Assembly: GCA_965267185.1 (NCBI GenBank)
Contig: OZ253937.1
Span: forward strand, 558,001-622,000
DNA: 64,000 nt
Origin: G965267185 sp965267185
GTDB taxonomy: Bacteria; Pseudomonadota; Alphaproteobacteria; UBA6615
Direction: 5' to 3'
The notes below the pieces were generated by a model. That model saw only the letters and a program-made list of their open reading frames with translations, was not told the DNA's origin and ran no database searches. The translations under genes and the position numbers were made by a program. Below, one piece after another: positions 7,922 to 16,585 of this stretch (positions are counted from its first letter, which is position 1; each line of letters begins with the position of its first letter).

Positions 7922-8767
7922 ATGAACGTCGTCCGCTCGCTTGGGCTCGGCCCGCAACGCACCACCGGTTACGCGTTGGCCGACATTTCCTACGTTCTTC
8001 GCGAACTCGAAGTCCAGCCCGGCTCGACGGTGATGATGCACTCATCGCTCATGCGGCTCGGCCGGATCGACGACGTACCGGTGGCGGACTATCCGGCGGC
8101 TGTCGTCGGTGCCGTCCGCGATCATTTGGGCCCCGACGGTACGCTGGTGGTGCCGGCGCCCAACTGGGACTACGGCGCGCAGCGCGAACCGTTCGATATC
8201 GAGCGCTCGCCGGTCTCCAAGCCGCTCGGCGTTGTGAGCGCCTATGTCAACGAGCTGCCTGACCGCCAGCGCTCCGCCAACCCGATTTTCAGCGTTGCCG
8301 CGCTGGGCGCGAACGCGGAGCAGATTTGCGGCGGCAGTACGGCCAACGCGTTCGGTTTCGGCTCGCCCTGGCATAGTATGCTCGATCTCGAAGCCGAGCA
8401 GCTCGGCTTCGGCACCGATTTCGAGTTTCTCACCTGTATTCGTTTTGCCGAATTCCTGTTCGGCGTGCCGTACCTCTACAACAAATATTTCGACGTACCG
8501 CTGCTCAACGATGGCGTGCCCGTGCCGTGGCCGGTTGTGGCGCCGCTACGCTACGCGCATTTGCCGATCCGTTACGCGCCGGAAAAGCCGCACGCTTTGT
8601 GCCGCGCTCACGGCGTGCTGCGTGAAGTCACCCTAGGGGGCGGCCGGGTCATGGCGATCAATATCGCGGATTTCTTGCGGGTGACGTTGGAAGCGTTGGA
8701 AGACGACATCCATTTCTTCCTCGCCGAAGTGCCGTCTTACAGCGGCGATCAAATTCCGCGGGTATGA
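7922..8767 (+). CDS. AAC(3)-like aminoglycoside N-acetyltransferase family acyltransferase
   Basis: This 281-aa protein belongs to the antibiotic acetyltransferase fold: TVMMHSSLMRLGRI, GPDGTLVVPAPNWDYG, RSANPIFSVAALG and GSPWHSML follow in family order. Family members move an acyl group onto an amine. The usual HP after RS reads NP here, and the catalytic-region His-x-x-Glu reads R-FAE (TCIRFAEF), so chemistry or donor may differ from resistance enzymes. I chose the ATG at 7922, 4 bp after the radical SAM stop; a longer frame would overlap that gene by 47 bp. It overlaps the next gene by ATGA. A carrier-bound aminoacyl donor is plausible given its neighbours. Antibiotic resistance is unlikely. 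Confidence 0.75.
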   Translation: MNVVRSLGLGPQRTTGYALADISYVLRELEVQPGSTVMMHSSLMRLGRIDDVPVADYPAAVVGAVRDHLGPDGTLVVPAPNWDYGAQREPFDIERSPVSKPLGVVSAYVNELPDRQRSANPIFSVAALGANAEQICGGSTANAFGFGSPWHSMLDLEAEQLGFGTDFEFLTCIRFAEFLFGVPYLYNKYFDVPLLNDGVPVPWPVVAPLRYAHLPIRYAPEKPHALCRAHGVLREVTLGGGRVMAINIADFLRVTLEALEDDIHFFLAEVPSYSGDQIPRV

Positions 8768-10368
8768 GGATGACGGCAATGCCGGTCTATCAGCACGCCT
8801 TTTTCGAGCGCACCGCCGATCGTTTCCCCGGCGCGCCGGCCGTCGACGACCACGGGCGGGCGACCACTTACGCCGAGCTCGATGGACGGGCCAACCGGAT
8901 CGCCCATCTGTTGCGCGGCTTGCCATGCTCGCCCAACGACCGGGTAATCGTCTTTACCGAGAAAACGGCGGACCAATACGCGGCGGTTCTGGGCGCCCTC
9001 AAAGCGGGGGCCTGCTGGGTGCCGTTCAGCAATGCGTTTCCCGCCGCGCGGCAACAGTCGCTGACGGAAACGTTGCGGCCGATTGCGATTATCGCCGACA
9101 CCACCACGCGCGATGCTGCGCTTACCCTTGCGGCGGAGGCCGAAGAGACCCCCGCCGTTCTCGTGCTCGGCGCGTCCGACGGGGCCGACACCGGCGTGCT
9201 CACCGAGAGCGATCTTGCCGCGCAACCGGATACCCGGCCCGACATGGGCACTCTGACGTCCGACGATCTCGCCTACATCATCTTCACGTCCGGTTCGACC
9301 GGCACGCCCAAGGGCGTCATGGTCCGCCACCGCAACACGGCCCGGTTCCTCGACCATTGTCATGGCTTTTTCGATATCGACCCCGGGGCCCGGTTCGCGC
9401 ACTTTTCCGAGCTCACCTTCGATCCGTCCGTGTTCGATCTGTTCTACGCCTGGGCGGTCGGCGGCACGGTGGTGCCGGCCAATCGCCGCAGCTACCGGGT
9501 CAATCCGGCGCAGTTTCTCGTTAAAGAACGGATCAACGTACTGTTTTGCGTGCCGACAGTGATTGCCATGATCGAGGAGGCGGAACGGCTCGGCGACCCT
9601 GCGTTGGCGAATGTGCAGCACCTGCTGCTCACCGGCGAACCGGTGCCGTCGGCGCTGGTGAAACGCTGGTACGACGCCTATCCCGATTGCACAGTTTACA
9701 ACATGTACGGCACCACCGAGACCGCGATCGTGTCTCATTGGTATGCCATCCCGCGCACCATCGACGGCCAACGCCCGATCCCCCTGGGGTGGCCGCTACC
9801 GGATATGCGCGTGCAACTGCTCGACGGCGACCGCCCGGTCGACAGCGGCGCCATCGGCGAAAGCGTGGTCGCGGGGCCGCAGGTCTCGCCGGGCTATTGG
9901 GACAATCCGTATCTCACCGAGCGGTCGTTCGGTCCCGACCCGATCGACCCGCAGGCGCCGGTGACGGTGTATCGCACCGGCGACCTGCTGCGGCGGACGC
10001 CGGACGGGCTCTATCACTATGTCGGCCGGCAGGATACGCAGCTCAAGGTGCGCGGCCATCGCGTCGATTTGGGCGAGATCGAGCACGTGCTGGCCCATTG
10101 CGACGGCGTTCGCGACGCTGTGGTCGTCGCCGTGCAAGGCAGCACTGCTGCCGATACCCGGCTGATTGCCTTCGTTCGCGAAGCCGGCGAGTCCGATCTC
10201 GATAAGCTCCGGCAAAGCGCCGGCGAAACGCTCCCCAACTACATGGTTCCGTCGTTGTTTCTACCGATGCTCGGCGACTTTCCCCGCAACAACAACGGCA
10301 AGATCGACCGCATTGCGCTGGGCCGTCTTGCCCGTGATGCATTCACCAATGAGGTGTCCTATGGATAG
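8764..10368 (+). CDS. Stand-alone amino-acid adenylation enzyme (AMP-forming, NRPS A-domain/DltA-like)
   Basis: This 534-aa enzyme has the adenylation core motifs in order: A3 FTSGSTGTPKGVMV, A4 around ELTFDPSVFDLF, A5 NMYGTTETAI, A7 YRTGDLL, A8 DTQLKVRGHRVDLGEIE and A10 NNNGKIDRIAL with the catalytic lysine. The Asp in the A4 motif is the residue that holds the substrate amino group in amino-acid-activating domains, so an amino acid is likely. It would form an aminoacyl-AMP and load it onto a carrier protein, and the adjacent ACP gene overlaps it by 8 bp. The start at 8764 overlaps the upstream stop as ATGA; internal ATGs at 8770 and 8779 are alternatives. Confidence 0.85.
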   Translation: MRMTAMPVYQHAFFERTADRFPGAPAVDDHGRATTYAELDGRANRIAHLLRGLPCSPNDRVIVFTEKTADQYAAVLGALKAGACWVPFSNAFPAARQQSLTETLRPIAIIADTTTRDAALTLAAEAEETPAVLVLGASDGADTGVLTESDLAAQPDTRPDMGTLTSDDLAYIIFTSGSTGTPKGVMVRHRNTARFLDHCHGFFDIDPGARFAHFSELTFDPSVFDLFYAWAVGGTVVPANRRSYRVNPAQFLVKERINVLFCVPTVIAMIEEAERLGDPALANVQHLLLTGEPVPSALVKRWYDAYPDCTVYNMYGTTETAIVSHWYAIPRTIDGQRPIPLGWPLPDMRVQLLDGDRPVDSGAIGESVVAGPQVSPGYWDNPYLTERSFGPDPIDPQAPVTVYRTGDLLRRTPDGLYHYVGRQDTQLKVRGHRVDLGEIEHVLAHCDGVRDAVVVAVQGSTAADTRLIAFVREAGESDLDKLRQSAGETLPNYMVPSLFLPMLGDFPRNNNGKIDRIALGRLARDAFTNEVSYG

Positions 10369-10630
10369 CGGCAAACTAAGAGATCAACTGAGGGTCGTAA
10401 TGGCCGACGCCTTCGATATCGCGCCGGATGCACTGCCCGAAAATGCTTGCATGGATACGGTCGCCCAGTGGGATTCGCTGGGGCACCTGACCATGATCGC
10501 CGCGGTGGAGGTGCGCTTCGGCATCGCCTTCACCCATCGCGAAATGGTCGAACTGCTCGATGAGCAGATTCTTGTCGATGCCATTGCGGCGAAGGCGGAA
10601 GCCGAGGCCACCGCCGTCGGCCACGCGTAG
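10361..10630 (+). CDS. Acyl/peptidyl carrier protein
   Basis: This 89-aa four-helix carrier has the phosphopantetheine site S39 in QWDSLGHL, followed by the helix-2/3 residues expected of the family. Its ATG lies inside the end of the adenylation gene (8-bp overlap), so the two are probably translationally coupled and the adenylation enzyme is its loading partner. The long frame extending upstream to 10166 is a shadow of the adenylation gene. Confidence 0.88.
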   Translation: MDSGKLRDQLRVVMADAFDIAPDALPENACMDTVAQWDSLGHLTMIAAVEVRFGIAFTHREMVELLDEQILVDAIAAKAEAEATAVGHA

Positions 10631-10778
10631 GTCGCGTACCCAGCAATTTCCAAAGATTAAGAGCGCAAAGAGCCGGCTCCTACCTGGAACCGGCCCTTCC
10701 GCATCTTCCGGCCTACCTGACCGGTCGGCCTACCTGGCCAAGACTTCCGTTCAAACAGTTAGGCTGCCTGCCGATTGT

Positions 10779-11534
10779 CTAGAACGGAAAGATGATATCG
10801 AGCACCTGCTGGCCGTAACGGGGCTGCTGCAGGTCCGATATTTGTCCGCGTCCGCCGTAGGAGATGCGCGCCTCGGCGATTTTTTCGTAGACGATGGAAT
10901 TGGTCGACGAGATGTCTTCGGGCCGGATGATGCCGGCGATCTGCAGCTCGCGGGCCTCGAAGTTGATCCGGAACTCCTGACGGCCGTGGATCACCAGATT
11001 GCCGTTGGGCAGCACCTGACTGATCACCGCCGCGACCTTCAATTCGATTTCTTCCTTGCGGGAGATTTCACCGGTGCCGGTCGAATTCGACTGGGCGTTG
11101 AGATCGAGCAAGTTCGTCGGGTCAACGGCTTCGGGCAAGATCGCGTCGATCGCCGCTTCGTAACCGAACAGCCGGGGCATTGTCGCATCTTCGTTGGAAG
11201 TGCGGGCCCGCGTCGTCTCGTTCTCGATAGTCGCCTGATCGTTCAAGTCGACGACCACGGTGAGGATATCGCCCACATCGGCGGCGCGCTGATCCTTGAA
11301 GAAGGCCCGCGCGCCGGTACGCCACAGGGAGTTGGCATTGCGCTCCACCGGTTTGGGGGCCGGCATCGGCATCGAGACCGGCCGATACTCCGGTGCGAGA
11401 ACGGGGTTTTGGATTGTCGTCAGTGGCGGTTCGACCCCCACGTTCGACAGCCGCGAGAGGGCGTTGCAGCCGCTCAGCGCGATTGCCAGGGCGAGGATCG
11501 CCGGGATCCGTACGGTATTGCGCGTAATAGTCAT
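10779..11534 (-). CDS. flgH: Flagellar L-ring protein FlgH
   Basis: This 251-aa outer-membrane lipoprotein forms the L-ring around the flagellar rod. It has a signal peptide with a lipobox (ALSGC, Cys23), the SLWRTGARAFFKDQRA segment, GDILTVVVDLNDQA, and the typical end VANGRISYGGRG-like and LDIIFPF. Its ATG at 11534 overlaps the flgA stop by 4 bp. It is the last gene of the flgF-flgG-flgA-flgH operon. A 502-aa frame that extends further upstream runs through flgA in another frame and is not real. Confidence 0.93.
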   Translation of the reverse strand: MTITRNTVRIPAILALAIALSGCNALSRLSNVGVEPPLTTIQNPVLAPEYRPVSMPMPAPKPVERNANSLWRTGARAFFKDQRAADVGDILTVVVDLNDQATIENETTRARTSNEDATMPRLFGYEAAIDAILPEAVDPTNLLDLNAQSNSTGTGEISRKEEIELKVAAVISQVLPNGNLVIHGRQEFRINFEARELQIAGIIRPEDISSTNSIVYEKIAEARISYGGRGQISDLQQPRYGQQVLDIIFPF

Positions 11535-12562
11535 TGAGCATTCCCTTCCGACGAAGCGAGCTGGCGAAGCGCCGCGACTTCGACGCGGTTGGGGCCGAGA
11601 ATCTTGGCATCGACCGTGGTGTTGGTTTGGGTGTTGCGCACCGTGATGAAGTCGCCCACCGACCCGGCCTCGAGCGCCCGGCCGCTGGCGGTCAGCAGCA
11701 TCGACGGCGTGCGGAAGACCATGGTGACGAGCATCCCCTTGGAGACCGACAGGGGCGTGCGCAGATCGGACCGGCGCACCATCGTGTTGGCGCTGAGCGG
11801 ACGTTTCGCTTCGCGGCCGGCGAATTCCGAGGGATCGGTTACGGTATCGCTGCGCACGTGTGTGGCGCGCACGCGTTTCCACTCGATGTCGTCCGGCCGG
11901 ATCGCTCTGCCGGGCCGCAAGGGGCGGGCGGGAACCGGTACTTCGACGACGGCATGGATCTGGCCGACGACGGTGACCCGGCGGGCTTTCGGATCGCCTG
12001 CCGGCACGGCGACGATCGCGGAAAACCGGCTCCGGCGGGCATCGGTCGTGAGGTGGACGACCTCGAGCGTCGGCGGCAGGCTGCGGTCGATATGGACCAG
12101 CAGGTTCTTGTTCGACAGTTGCAGTTCGATATTGTCGGCGCCGCCGCGGGCTTTGATCTCGTCGCGCAGCGCCGCCGTGATGGCTTTGCCATCGACCAGG
12201 GTGCTGGCGCGCTCGACAATCACTCGGTCGAGACGGGTCGTCGGCCGCCAGTCCAAGCGATAGCGCTGGGCGAGGCGGCCTAGCCAATTGGCGTCGAAAA
12301 TGGCGCGGCGGCCAGGCTGTGGCGCATAGGCGATAACCGTATCGCCACTGAGTCCGGCATGGCTGTCTTCGAACCCGTCGAAAATATCGCTGAACCGGAT
12401 CGAGCTGCCTTCGATGGTGATGTGGTTGCGCAACGTCAGCGGCGTGGGGGCCACGCCATTGGCCGATACGGGCGACACCTCGAGGGCCAGAGCGATCAAG
12501 GCGAGTAGGGCGAGATAGATCGCGAAGCGGATAATCGTGGTGTGTCGTTTGATTGCATTCAT
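11531..12562 (-). CDS. flgA: Flagellar basal-body P-ring formation protein FlgA
   Basis: This 343-aa periplasmic chaperone helps FlgI assemble the P-ring. It has an N-terminal signal segment (about residues 12-34) and the C-terminal SAF domain, with VPARPLRPGRAIRPDDIEW, AKRPLSANTMVRRSDL and a final VRNTQTNTTVDAKILG. It lies 10 bp downstream of flgG and overlaps flgH. The N-terminal half is longer than in enteric FlgA, which is common in alphaproteobacteria. Confidence 0.9.
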   Translation of the reverse strand: MNAIKRHTTIIRFAIYLALLALIALALEVSPVSANGVAPTPLTLRNHITIEGSSIRFSDIFDGFEDSHAGLSGDTVIAYAPQPGRRAIFDANWLGRLAQRYRLDWRPTTRLDRVIVERASTLVDGKAITAALRDEIKARGGADNIELQLSNKNLLVHIDRSLPPTLEVVHLTTDARRSRFSAIVAVPAGDPKARRVTVVGQIHAVVEVPVPARPLRPGRAIRPDDIEWKRVRATHVRSDTVTDPSEFAGREAKRPLSANTMVRRSDLRTPLSVSKGMLVTMVFRTPSMLLTASGRALEAGSVGDFITVRNTQTNTTVDAKILGPNRVEVAALRQLASSEGNAQ

Positions 12563-12572
12563 CGGGCTGCCC

Positions 12573-13358
12573 CTACCGCATCCGGTTGATGGTGCTGAGC
12601 ATCTCGTCGGATGTTTGGATGACCTTCGAATTCATTTCGTAGGCCCGCTGTGCGGTGATCAGGTTGGTAATCTCAGTGACCGTGTTCACGTTCGATGTTT
12701 CGACGAAGCCCTGTCGGATCGTTCCCAAGCCGGTCGCGCCGGGGTTACCGGTGGTTGCCGCGCCGGACGCCGTGGTTTCGAGGAACAAGTTGTCACCCTG
12801 CGGGTCTAAGCCCGCGGGGTTGGCGAAATTCGCCAGCTGAAGCTGACCCACATTGGATTCAGTCACTACGTTGGGTAACTTGACCAACACTTGACCGCTT
12901 TGGTTGATCGTGACCTGCAGCGCGTTCGCCGGCACGGTGATAGCCGGCGCGACGGTGTAGCCGTCGACCGTGACGATCTCGCCGGTGGCGCTAAGCTGGA
13001 AGGATCCCGCTCTGGTGTAAGCGGTGTCGCCGCTCGGCAGGGTTATCTGGAAAAAGCCGGAGCCGCTGATGGCGAGATCGAGCGGATTGTCGGTCGATGC
13101 CAGATTGCCTTGCTCGGCGATGTTGTAGACGGCGGCGGCTTTCACGCCGAGGCCGACTTGCACACCGGCGGGAACGATGGTGCCGCTGTCGGAGGAGGTT
13201 GAACCGACCCGCTCCATCGTCTGATACAATAAGTCCTGGAATTCCGCGCGCTGGCGCTTGAACCCCGTGGTGTTCATGTTGGCGATGTTGTTGGAAATCA
13301 CTTCCACGTTCAGCTGCTGGGCCAACATGCCCGTCGCTGCGATGCTTAAGGATCTCAT
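12573..13358 (-). CDS. flgG: Flagellar distal rod protein FlgG
   Basis: This 261-aa protein has the normal FlgG length. It shows the N-terminal rod motif NVEVISNNIANMNTTGFKRQ and the C-terminal helix VTEITNLITAQRAYEMNSKVIQ, which pair in the axial coiled coil. The DNPLDLAISGSGFFQI segment is diagnostic of the FlgG/FlgF group. It sits 17 bp downstream of flgF and 10 bp upstream of flgA. Confidence 0.95.
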   Translation of the reverse strand: MRSLSIAATGMLAQQLNVEVISNNIANMNTTGFKRQRAEFQDLLYQTMERVGSTSSDSGTIVPAGVQVGLGVKAAAVYNIAEQGNLASTDNPLDLAISGSGFFQITLPSGDTAYTRAGSFQLSATGEIVTVDGYTVAPAITVPANALQVTINQSGQVLVKLPNVVTESNVGQLQLANFANPAGLDPQGDNLFLETTASGAATTGNPGATGLGTIRQGFVETSNVNTVTEITNLITAQRAYEMNSKVIQTSDEMLSTINRMR

Positions 13359-13375
13359 TTCAATTGCTCCTCAGC

Positions 13376-14095
13376 TCACACGGCGCGTGTGAGCGTTTCG
13401 ATGGCCTGCTGCTGGCGTTCATCTTCGGTGGTGATGAGCCGGTTCGCGGTCTGATAGCTGCGCAGAAGCTCGATCATGCGCGTGATTTCGGTGACGGAGA
13501 TGACATTGGAACTTTCGAGCATGCCTTGCACGACGCCGGACTCCGACGCGTCGAGGGGTTCCTGGTCGGTCGCGAGAAGACTGTTGCCGACGTTTGTCAT
13601 CGCTTGTTCATCGACGAAATCGGCGATCCTGAGCCGGCCGATCGCTCCGTTGTTGGTGCTCACCGTGCCGTCGCGCGTAATGTTGATTTGCGTTTCACCC
13701 GGCGCGATGACGATTGGATTGTTCCCATCGTCCAAAACGGCGGCGCCCGCGCTGGTGACAAGCTGGCCCGAGGCATCGAGCCGGAAGGCGCCGTTGCGGG
13801 TGTAGAAAATCCCGTCGATAGTTTCGACGGCAAAATAGCCGCTGCCCTCGATGGCGACGTCGAGCGGGTTACCGGTGAAGTTTACCGGGCCGGCGTTGGT
13901 GTTGCGCACAGTGCCCTCGTCGAGCACGTAGGCGACTTCCTCGCCGTCGCCCAATGGGACCAGAAATTCCACGAATAGCGGATGATTGCTCTGGAATCCG
14001 GGGGTCGAGGCGTTGGCGATGTTGTTTGCCGTAATATCGAGCTGGTTCCTAAGGGCCAGCTGATAGGACAGCGCGACTTCGCTGGTTGTTGTCAT
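13376..14095 (-). CDS. flgF: Flagellar proximal rod protein FlgF
   Basis: This 239-aa protein has the N-terminal motif NQLDITANNIANASTPGFQ and the C-terminal VTEITRMIELLRSYQTANRL of rod proteins, with GNPLDVAIEGSGYFAV between. I chose ATG 14095 (MTTTSEVALSYQ) because it begins the conserved helix; the longer frame to 14152 would run over the sigma-54 promoter. It is the first gene of the operon, with a near-consensus sigma-54 element 38-54 bp upstream. Confidence 0.92.
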   Translation of the reverse strand: MTTTSEVALSYQLALRNQLDITANNIANASTPGFQSNHPLFVEFLVPLGDGEEVAYVLDEGTVRNTNAGPVNFTGNPLDVAIEGSGYFAVETIDGIFYTRNGAFRLDASGQLVTSAGAAVLDDGNNPIVIAPGETQINITRDGTVSTNNGAIGRLRIADFVDEQAMTNVGNSLLATDQEPLDASESGVVQGMLESSNVISVTEITRMIELLRSYQTANRLITTEDERQQQAIETLTRAV

Positions 14096-14132
14096 TTGCT
14101 TTTCCTGGTGCGGATCATCACGCCCCCCACTA

Positions 14133-14149
14133 AGCAGATCGCGTGCCAA
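14133..14149 (-). promoter_or_regulatory. Sigma-54 (RpoN) promoter of the flgFGAH operon
   Basis: The minus strand reads TTGGCACGCGATCTGCT, which matches TTGGCACG-N4-TTGCT with a single difference (C for the first T of the -12 element) and exact -24/-12 spacing. It points at flgF. Sigma-54 control of rod and hook genes is well known in alphaproteobacteria such as Caulobacter; an activator would be needed and is not in this window. Confidence 0.75.
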
Positions 14150-14310
14150 CAATAATTATTACGATATTTCAGATAGTTAGACGGATCAGATGAGATGTCT
14201 GTAGCGCCGGATTTGCCGGTCAGGCAGCCATTGCCCGGCAATCTCTGCCTTTGGTGCGGTGTTTATGTATGCAGGCCAGCCGGTATTCGGTGCGATTGTG
14301 AGGGGGCGGC

Positions 14311-14326
14311 TCAAGGGTTTGTTAAC
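14311..14326 (+). promoter_or_regulatory. Near-consensus CtrA box upstream of fliL
   Basis: TCAA-GGGTTTG-TTAAC differs from the CtrA site TTAA-N7-TTAAC by one base and lies about 75 bp before the fliL start. This is a plausible control site for the fliL-fliM-motor operon. A single such match could be chance; the perfect site at flgB strengthens it. Confidence 0.45.
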
Positions 14327-14399
14327 CAGGATAGGCCTAGTATTTCCGCGAGATTTAGCGCCTGGCACGCGGCCGCGCGGCCGCTTGGAACCCCGTCAT

Positions 14400-14951
14400 A
14401 TGACAGACGAAGCAAACGCAGAAGAAGCCGAAGACGAGTTGGACGTCGGAGAAGACGGCGAAGCACTCGAAGAAGAAGGCGGAAAGTCCGGCAAAAAGAA
14501 AAAACTGCTGATGATCGGGCTGCCGATTCTCCTGATCGTCGGCGGTGGCGCTGCGGTGTTTTTCTCCGGACTTGCCGATTCGCTGCTCGGTAAGGAGGAG
14601 CCGGTCGAAGTCGCCGCCGATGAACATAGCGAAGAAGCCGAACAAGGCACCGTCTTTTACGAACTGCCGCAAATGCTGGTTAACCTCAGCACGTCGGGCC
14701 GGCGCACGAGCTTTCTCAAAATCGTGGTGTCTCTTGAGCTAACCAGCGAGGGGGACGTGGAGATCCTGGAAAAGGCGCTACCGCGCATCATCGACAATTT
14801 CCAAGTGTATCTGCGCGAACTTCGGGTCGAGGATTTGCGCGGCTCCGCCGGGCTTTACCGGTTGCGCGAAGAATTGCTGTTCCGCGTCAACGCAGCAGCG
14901 AGCCCCGCGCGCGTCACCGACGTTTTGTTCAAAGAAATGCTGGTTCAATAA
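14400..14951 (+). CDS. fliL: Flagellar basal-body-associated protein FliL
   Basis: This 183-aa inner-membrane protein surrounds the stator and modulates motor torque. It has an acidic cytoplasmic N-terminus, one membrane helix (about residues 30-52), and the periplasmic FliL domain (FYELPQMLVNLSTSGRRTSFLKIVVSLEL) ending in VTDVLFKEMLVQ. ATG 14400 (MTDEANAEE) was chosen; the longer frame from 14259 would place unrelated basic residues in front and cross the CtrA-like box. It starts the fliL-fliM-motor operon. Confidence 0.92.
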   Translation: MTDEANAEEAEDELDVGEDGEALEEEGGKSGKKKKLLMIGLPILLIVGGGAAVFFSGLADSLLGKEEPVEVAADEHSEEAEQGTVFYELPQMLVNLSTSGRRTSFLKIVVSLELTSEGDVEILEKALPRIIDNFQVYLRELRVEDLRGSAGLYRLREELLFRVNAAASPARVTDVLFKEMLVQ

Positions 14952-14969
14952 GGTGCGGAGCGCTCGTCC

Positions 14970-16094
14970 ATGAGTATGGAAGACGATTCGGCCGAAAATT
15001 CTGAAGAAGAAGAAACTCTCAGCGATGAGGAGATGGCCGCCCAATGGGAGGCCATGGCGGCAGGCGAATCCACGGCTGATCCAGATGCGGTTGTCGAAGC
15101 CGATGGCGGTGGCGACGATGGCGAAGTCGACGAGCGCGTTCTCGATCAGGACGAGATCGACAATTTGCTCGGCTTCGACGGGCCGGGCAGGGACAGTTCC
15201 GACGATGGCATGTCGGTTCTCATCAACTCGGCCCTGGTCAACTACGAGCGCCTGCCGATGCTTGAGGTGGTCTACGACCGCCTCGTGCGGTTGATGACCA
15301 CCAGCCTGCGTAACTTCACCTCCGACAACGTTGAAGTTTCAATCGACTCCATTCAATCGATCCGATTTGGCGATTATCTCAATTCGATCCCGCTTCCCGC
15401 CATGCTCGGCGTTTTTCGCGCCGAGGAATGGGACAACTACGGACTGCTGACGGTCGACAGTTCGCTCATTTATTCGATTGTCGACGTGTTGCTCGGCGGC
15501 CGTCATGGCACGGCGGCGATGCGTATCGAAGGTCGGCCTTACACCACGATCGAGCGCAATCTGGTCGAACGCATGATCAATGTCGTGCTGGTCGATCTGT
15601 CGGCGGCGTTCGATCCCTTGTCGCCGGTCAACTTCCGTCTCGATCGCCTTGAAACCAACCCGCGCTTTGCCACGATTGGCCGGCCTTCCAACGCCGGCAT
15701 CATCGCGCGCCTGCGCATCGATATGGAGGATCGTGGCGGTAACCTCGAGCTGATGCTGCCCTACGCGACCCTTGAGCCGGTACGCGACCTGCTGCTGCAG
15801 ATGTTCATGGGCGAGAAATTTGGCCGTGACTCAATTTGGGAGTCCCATCTGGCGACGGAGCTCTGGCAGACCGAGGTCAACATTCAAGCCGTCCTCGACC
15901 GCCAGCAGGTCACGCTCAACGATGTGCTTAACCTCAAGGTCGGCTCGCATCTGCAGCTCAACGCCGCGCCCGATTCACTAATCACCCTGCTGTGCGGCGA
16001 TATGCCGATGTTCTCCGGAAAGATGGGCCGCAAGGGCAACATGGTCGCGGTTCGCATCGACGACAAGATCGAGCCCGAGGGAGCGCTGGAATGA
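14970..16094 (+). CDS. fliM: Flagellar motor switch protein FliM
   Basis: This 374-aa C-ring protein binds phosphorylated CheY and sets rotation direction. The N-terminus is acidic and contains the short CheY-binding helix LDQDEIDNLLGF (about residues 58-69). The CheC-like middle domain (about 85-280) and the SpoA C-terminal domain (about 285-365) follow. It lies 18 bp after fliL and overlaps the next gene by ATGA. Confidence 0.94.
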   Translation: MSMEDDSAENSEEEETLSDEEMAAQWEAMAAGESTADPDAVVEADGGGDDGEVDERVLDQDEIDNLLGFDGPGRDSSDDGMSVLINSALVNYERLPMLEVVYDRLVRLMTTSLRNFTSDNVEVSIDSIQSIRFGDYLNSIPLPAMLGVFRAEEWDNYGLLTVDSSLIYSIVDVLLGGRHGTAAMRIEGRPYTTIERNLVERMINVVLVDLSAAFDPLSPVNFRLDRLETNPRFATIGRPSNAGIIARLRIDMEDRGGNLELMLPYATLEPVRDLLLQMFMGEKFGRDSIWESHLATELWQTEVNIQAVLDRQQVTLNDVLNLKVGSHLQLNAAPDSLITLLCGDMPMFSGKMGRKGNMVAVRIDDKIEPEGALE

Positions 16095-16585
16095 GCCTCG
16101 CGATCGCTCTGGATCTCCTCGTCGCCGGCTTGCTGGTTGCGACCATCGGCTACGCGGTTGTCCTCAATAACCGGCTGCGTCAATTGCGCAGCGGGCGTGC
16201 CGAGATGGAGCGCCTGATCAACGAATTCTATCAGGCGACGACGCGTGCGGAGTCGGGCGTCTCTGCACTCAAGGAAGTGGCCGCGCTCGGCGACACCGAA
16301 ATTGGCGGCCAGTTGGAATCGCTCACCAAACTTCGCGACGAGTTGGAAACTCTGGTGGCGCGCGCCGAAGTGCAAAGCGCGCGGTTGCAGGAAACCGCGA
16401 ACCTGTCGGTTGCGCCGTCGCCGACACCGGGCCCGCGGAAAGCCACCACTGGGCTGCCACCGGATGACGGCCTCGATGCAGAGCTTTTCGCCAATCCCGA
16501 TTCTGGCGCCAGCGGTGCGACGCGGCGTCGGGCATCGCACGACTTCGCGCGGCCTAAATCGGCAATGGCGCAGGGAATGCGGTGA
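16091..16585 (+). CDS. DUF6468-like membrane protein of the flagellar motor operon
   Basis: This 164-aa protein has one N-terminal membrane helix (about residues 4-24, LAIALDLLVAGLLVATIGYA). A coiled-coil region follows (about 30-105), then a low-complexity Pro/Ala-rich tail. Its place between fliM and motE is the one I associate with the alphaproteobacterial DUF6468 family. The role is unknown; position suggests a motor-linked membrane protein. Its start overlaps the fliM stop and its end overlaps the motE start, so translation is probably coupled. Confidence 0.7.
   Translation: MSLAIALDLLVAGLLVATIGYAVVLNNRLRQLRSGRAEMERLINEFYQATTRAESGVSALKEVAALGDTEIGGQLESLTKLRDELETLVARAEVQSARLQETANLSVAPSPTPGPRKATTGLPPDDGLDAELFANPDSGASGATRRRASHDFARPKSAMAQGMR

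Noticed and set aside
7922..8767. Aminoglycoside resistance gene
   Set aside because: Although AAC(3)-like, it is embedded in a biosynthetic operon and has altered catalytic-site residues, so a resistance role is not supported.
10560..11537. Long plus-strand open frame of 325 codons
   Set aside because: It is antisense to flgH, which has clear FlgH motifs and an operon context; the plus-strand product has no recognisable motif.
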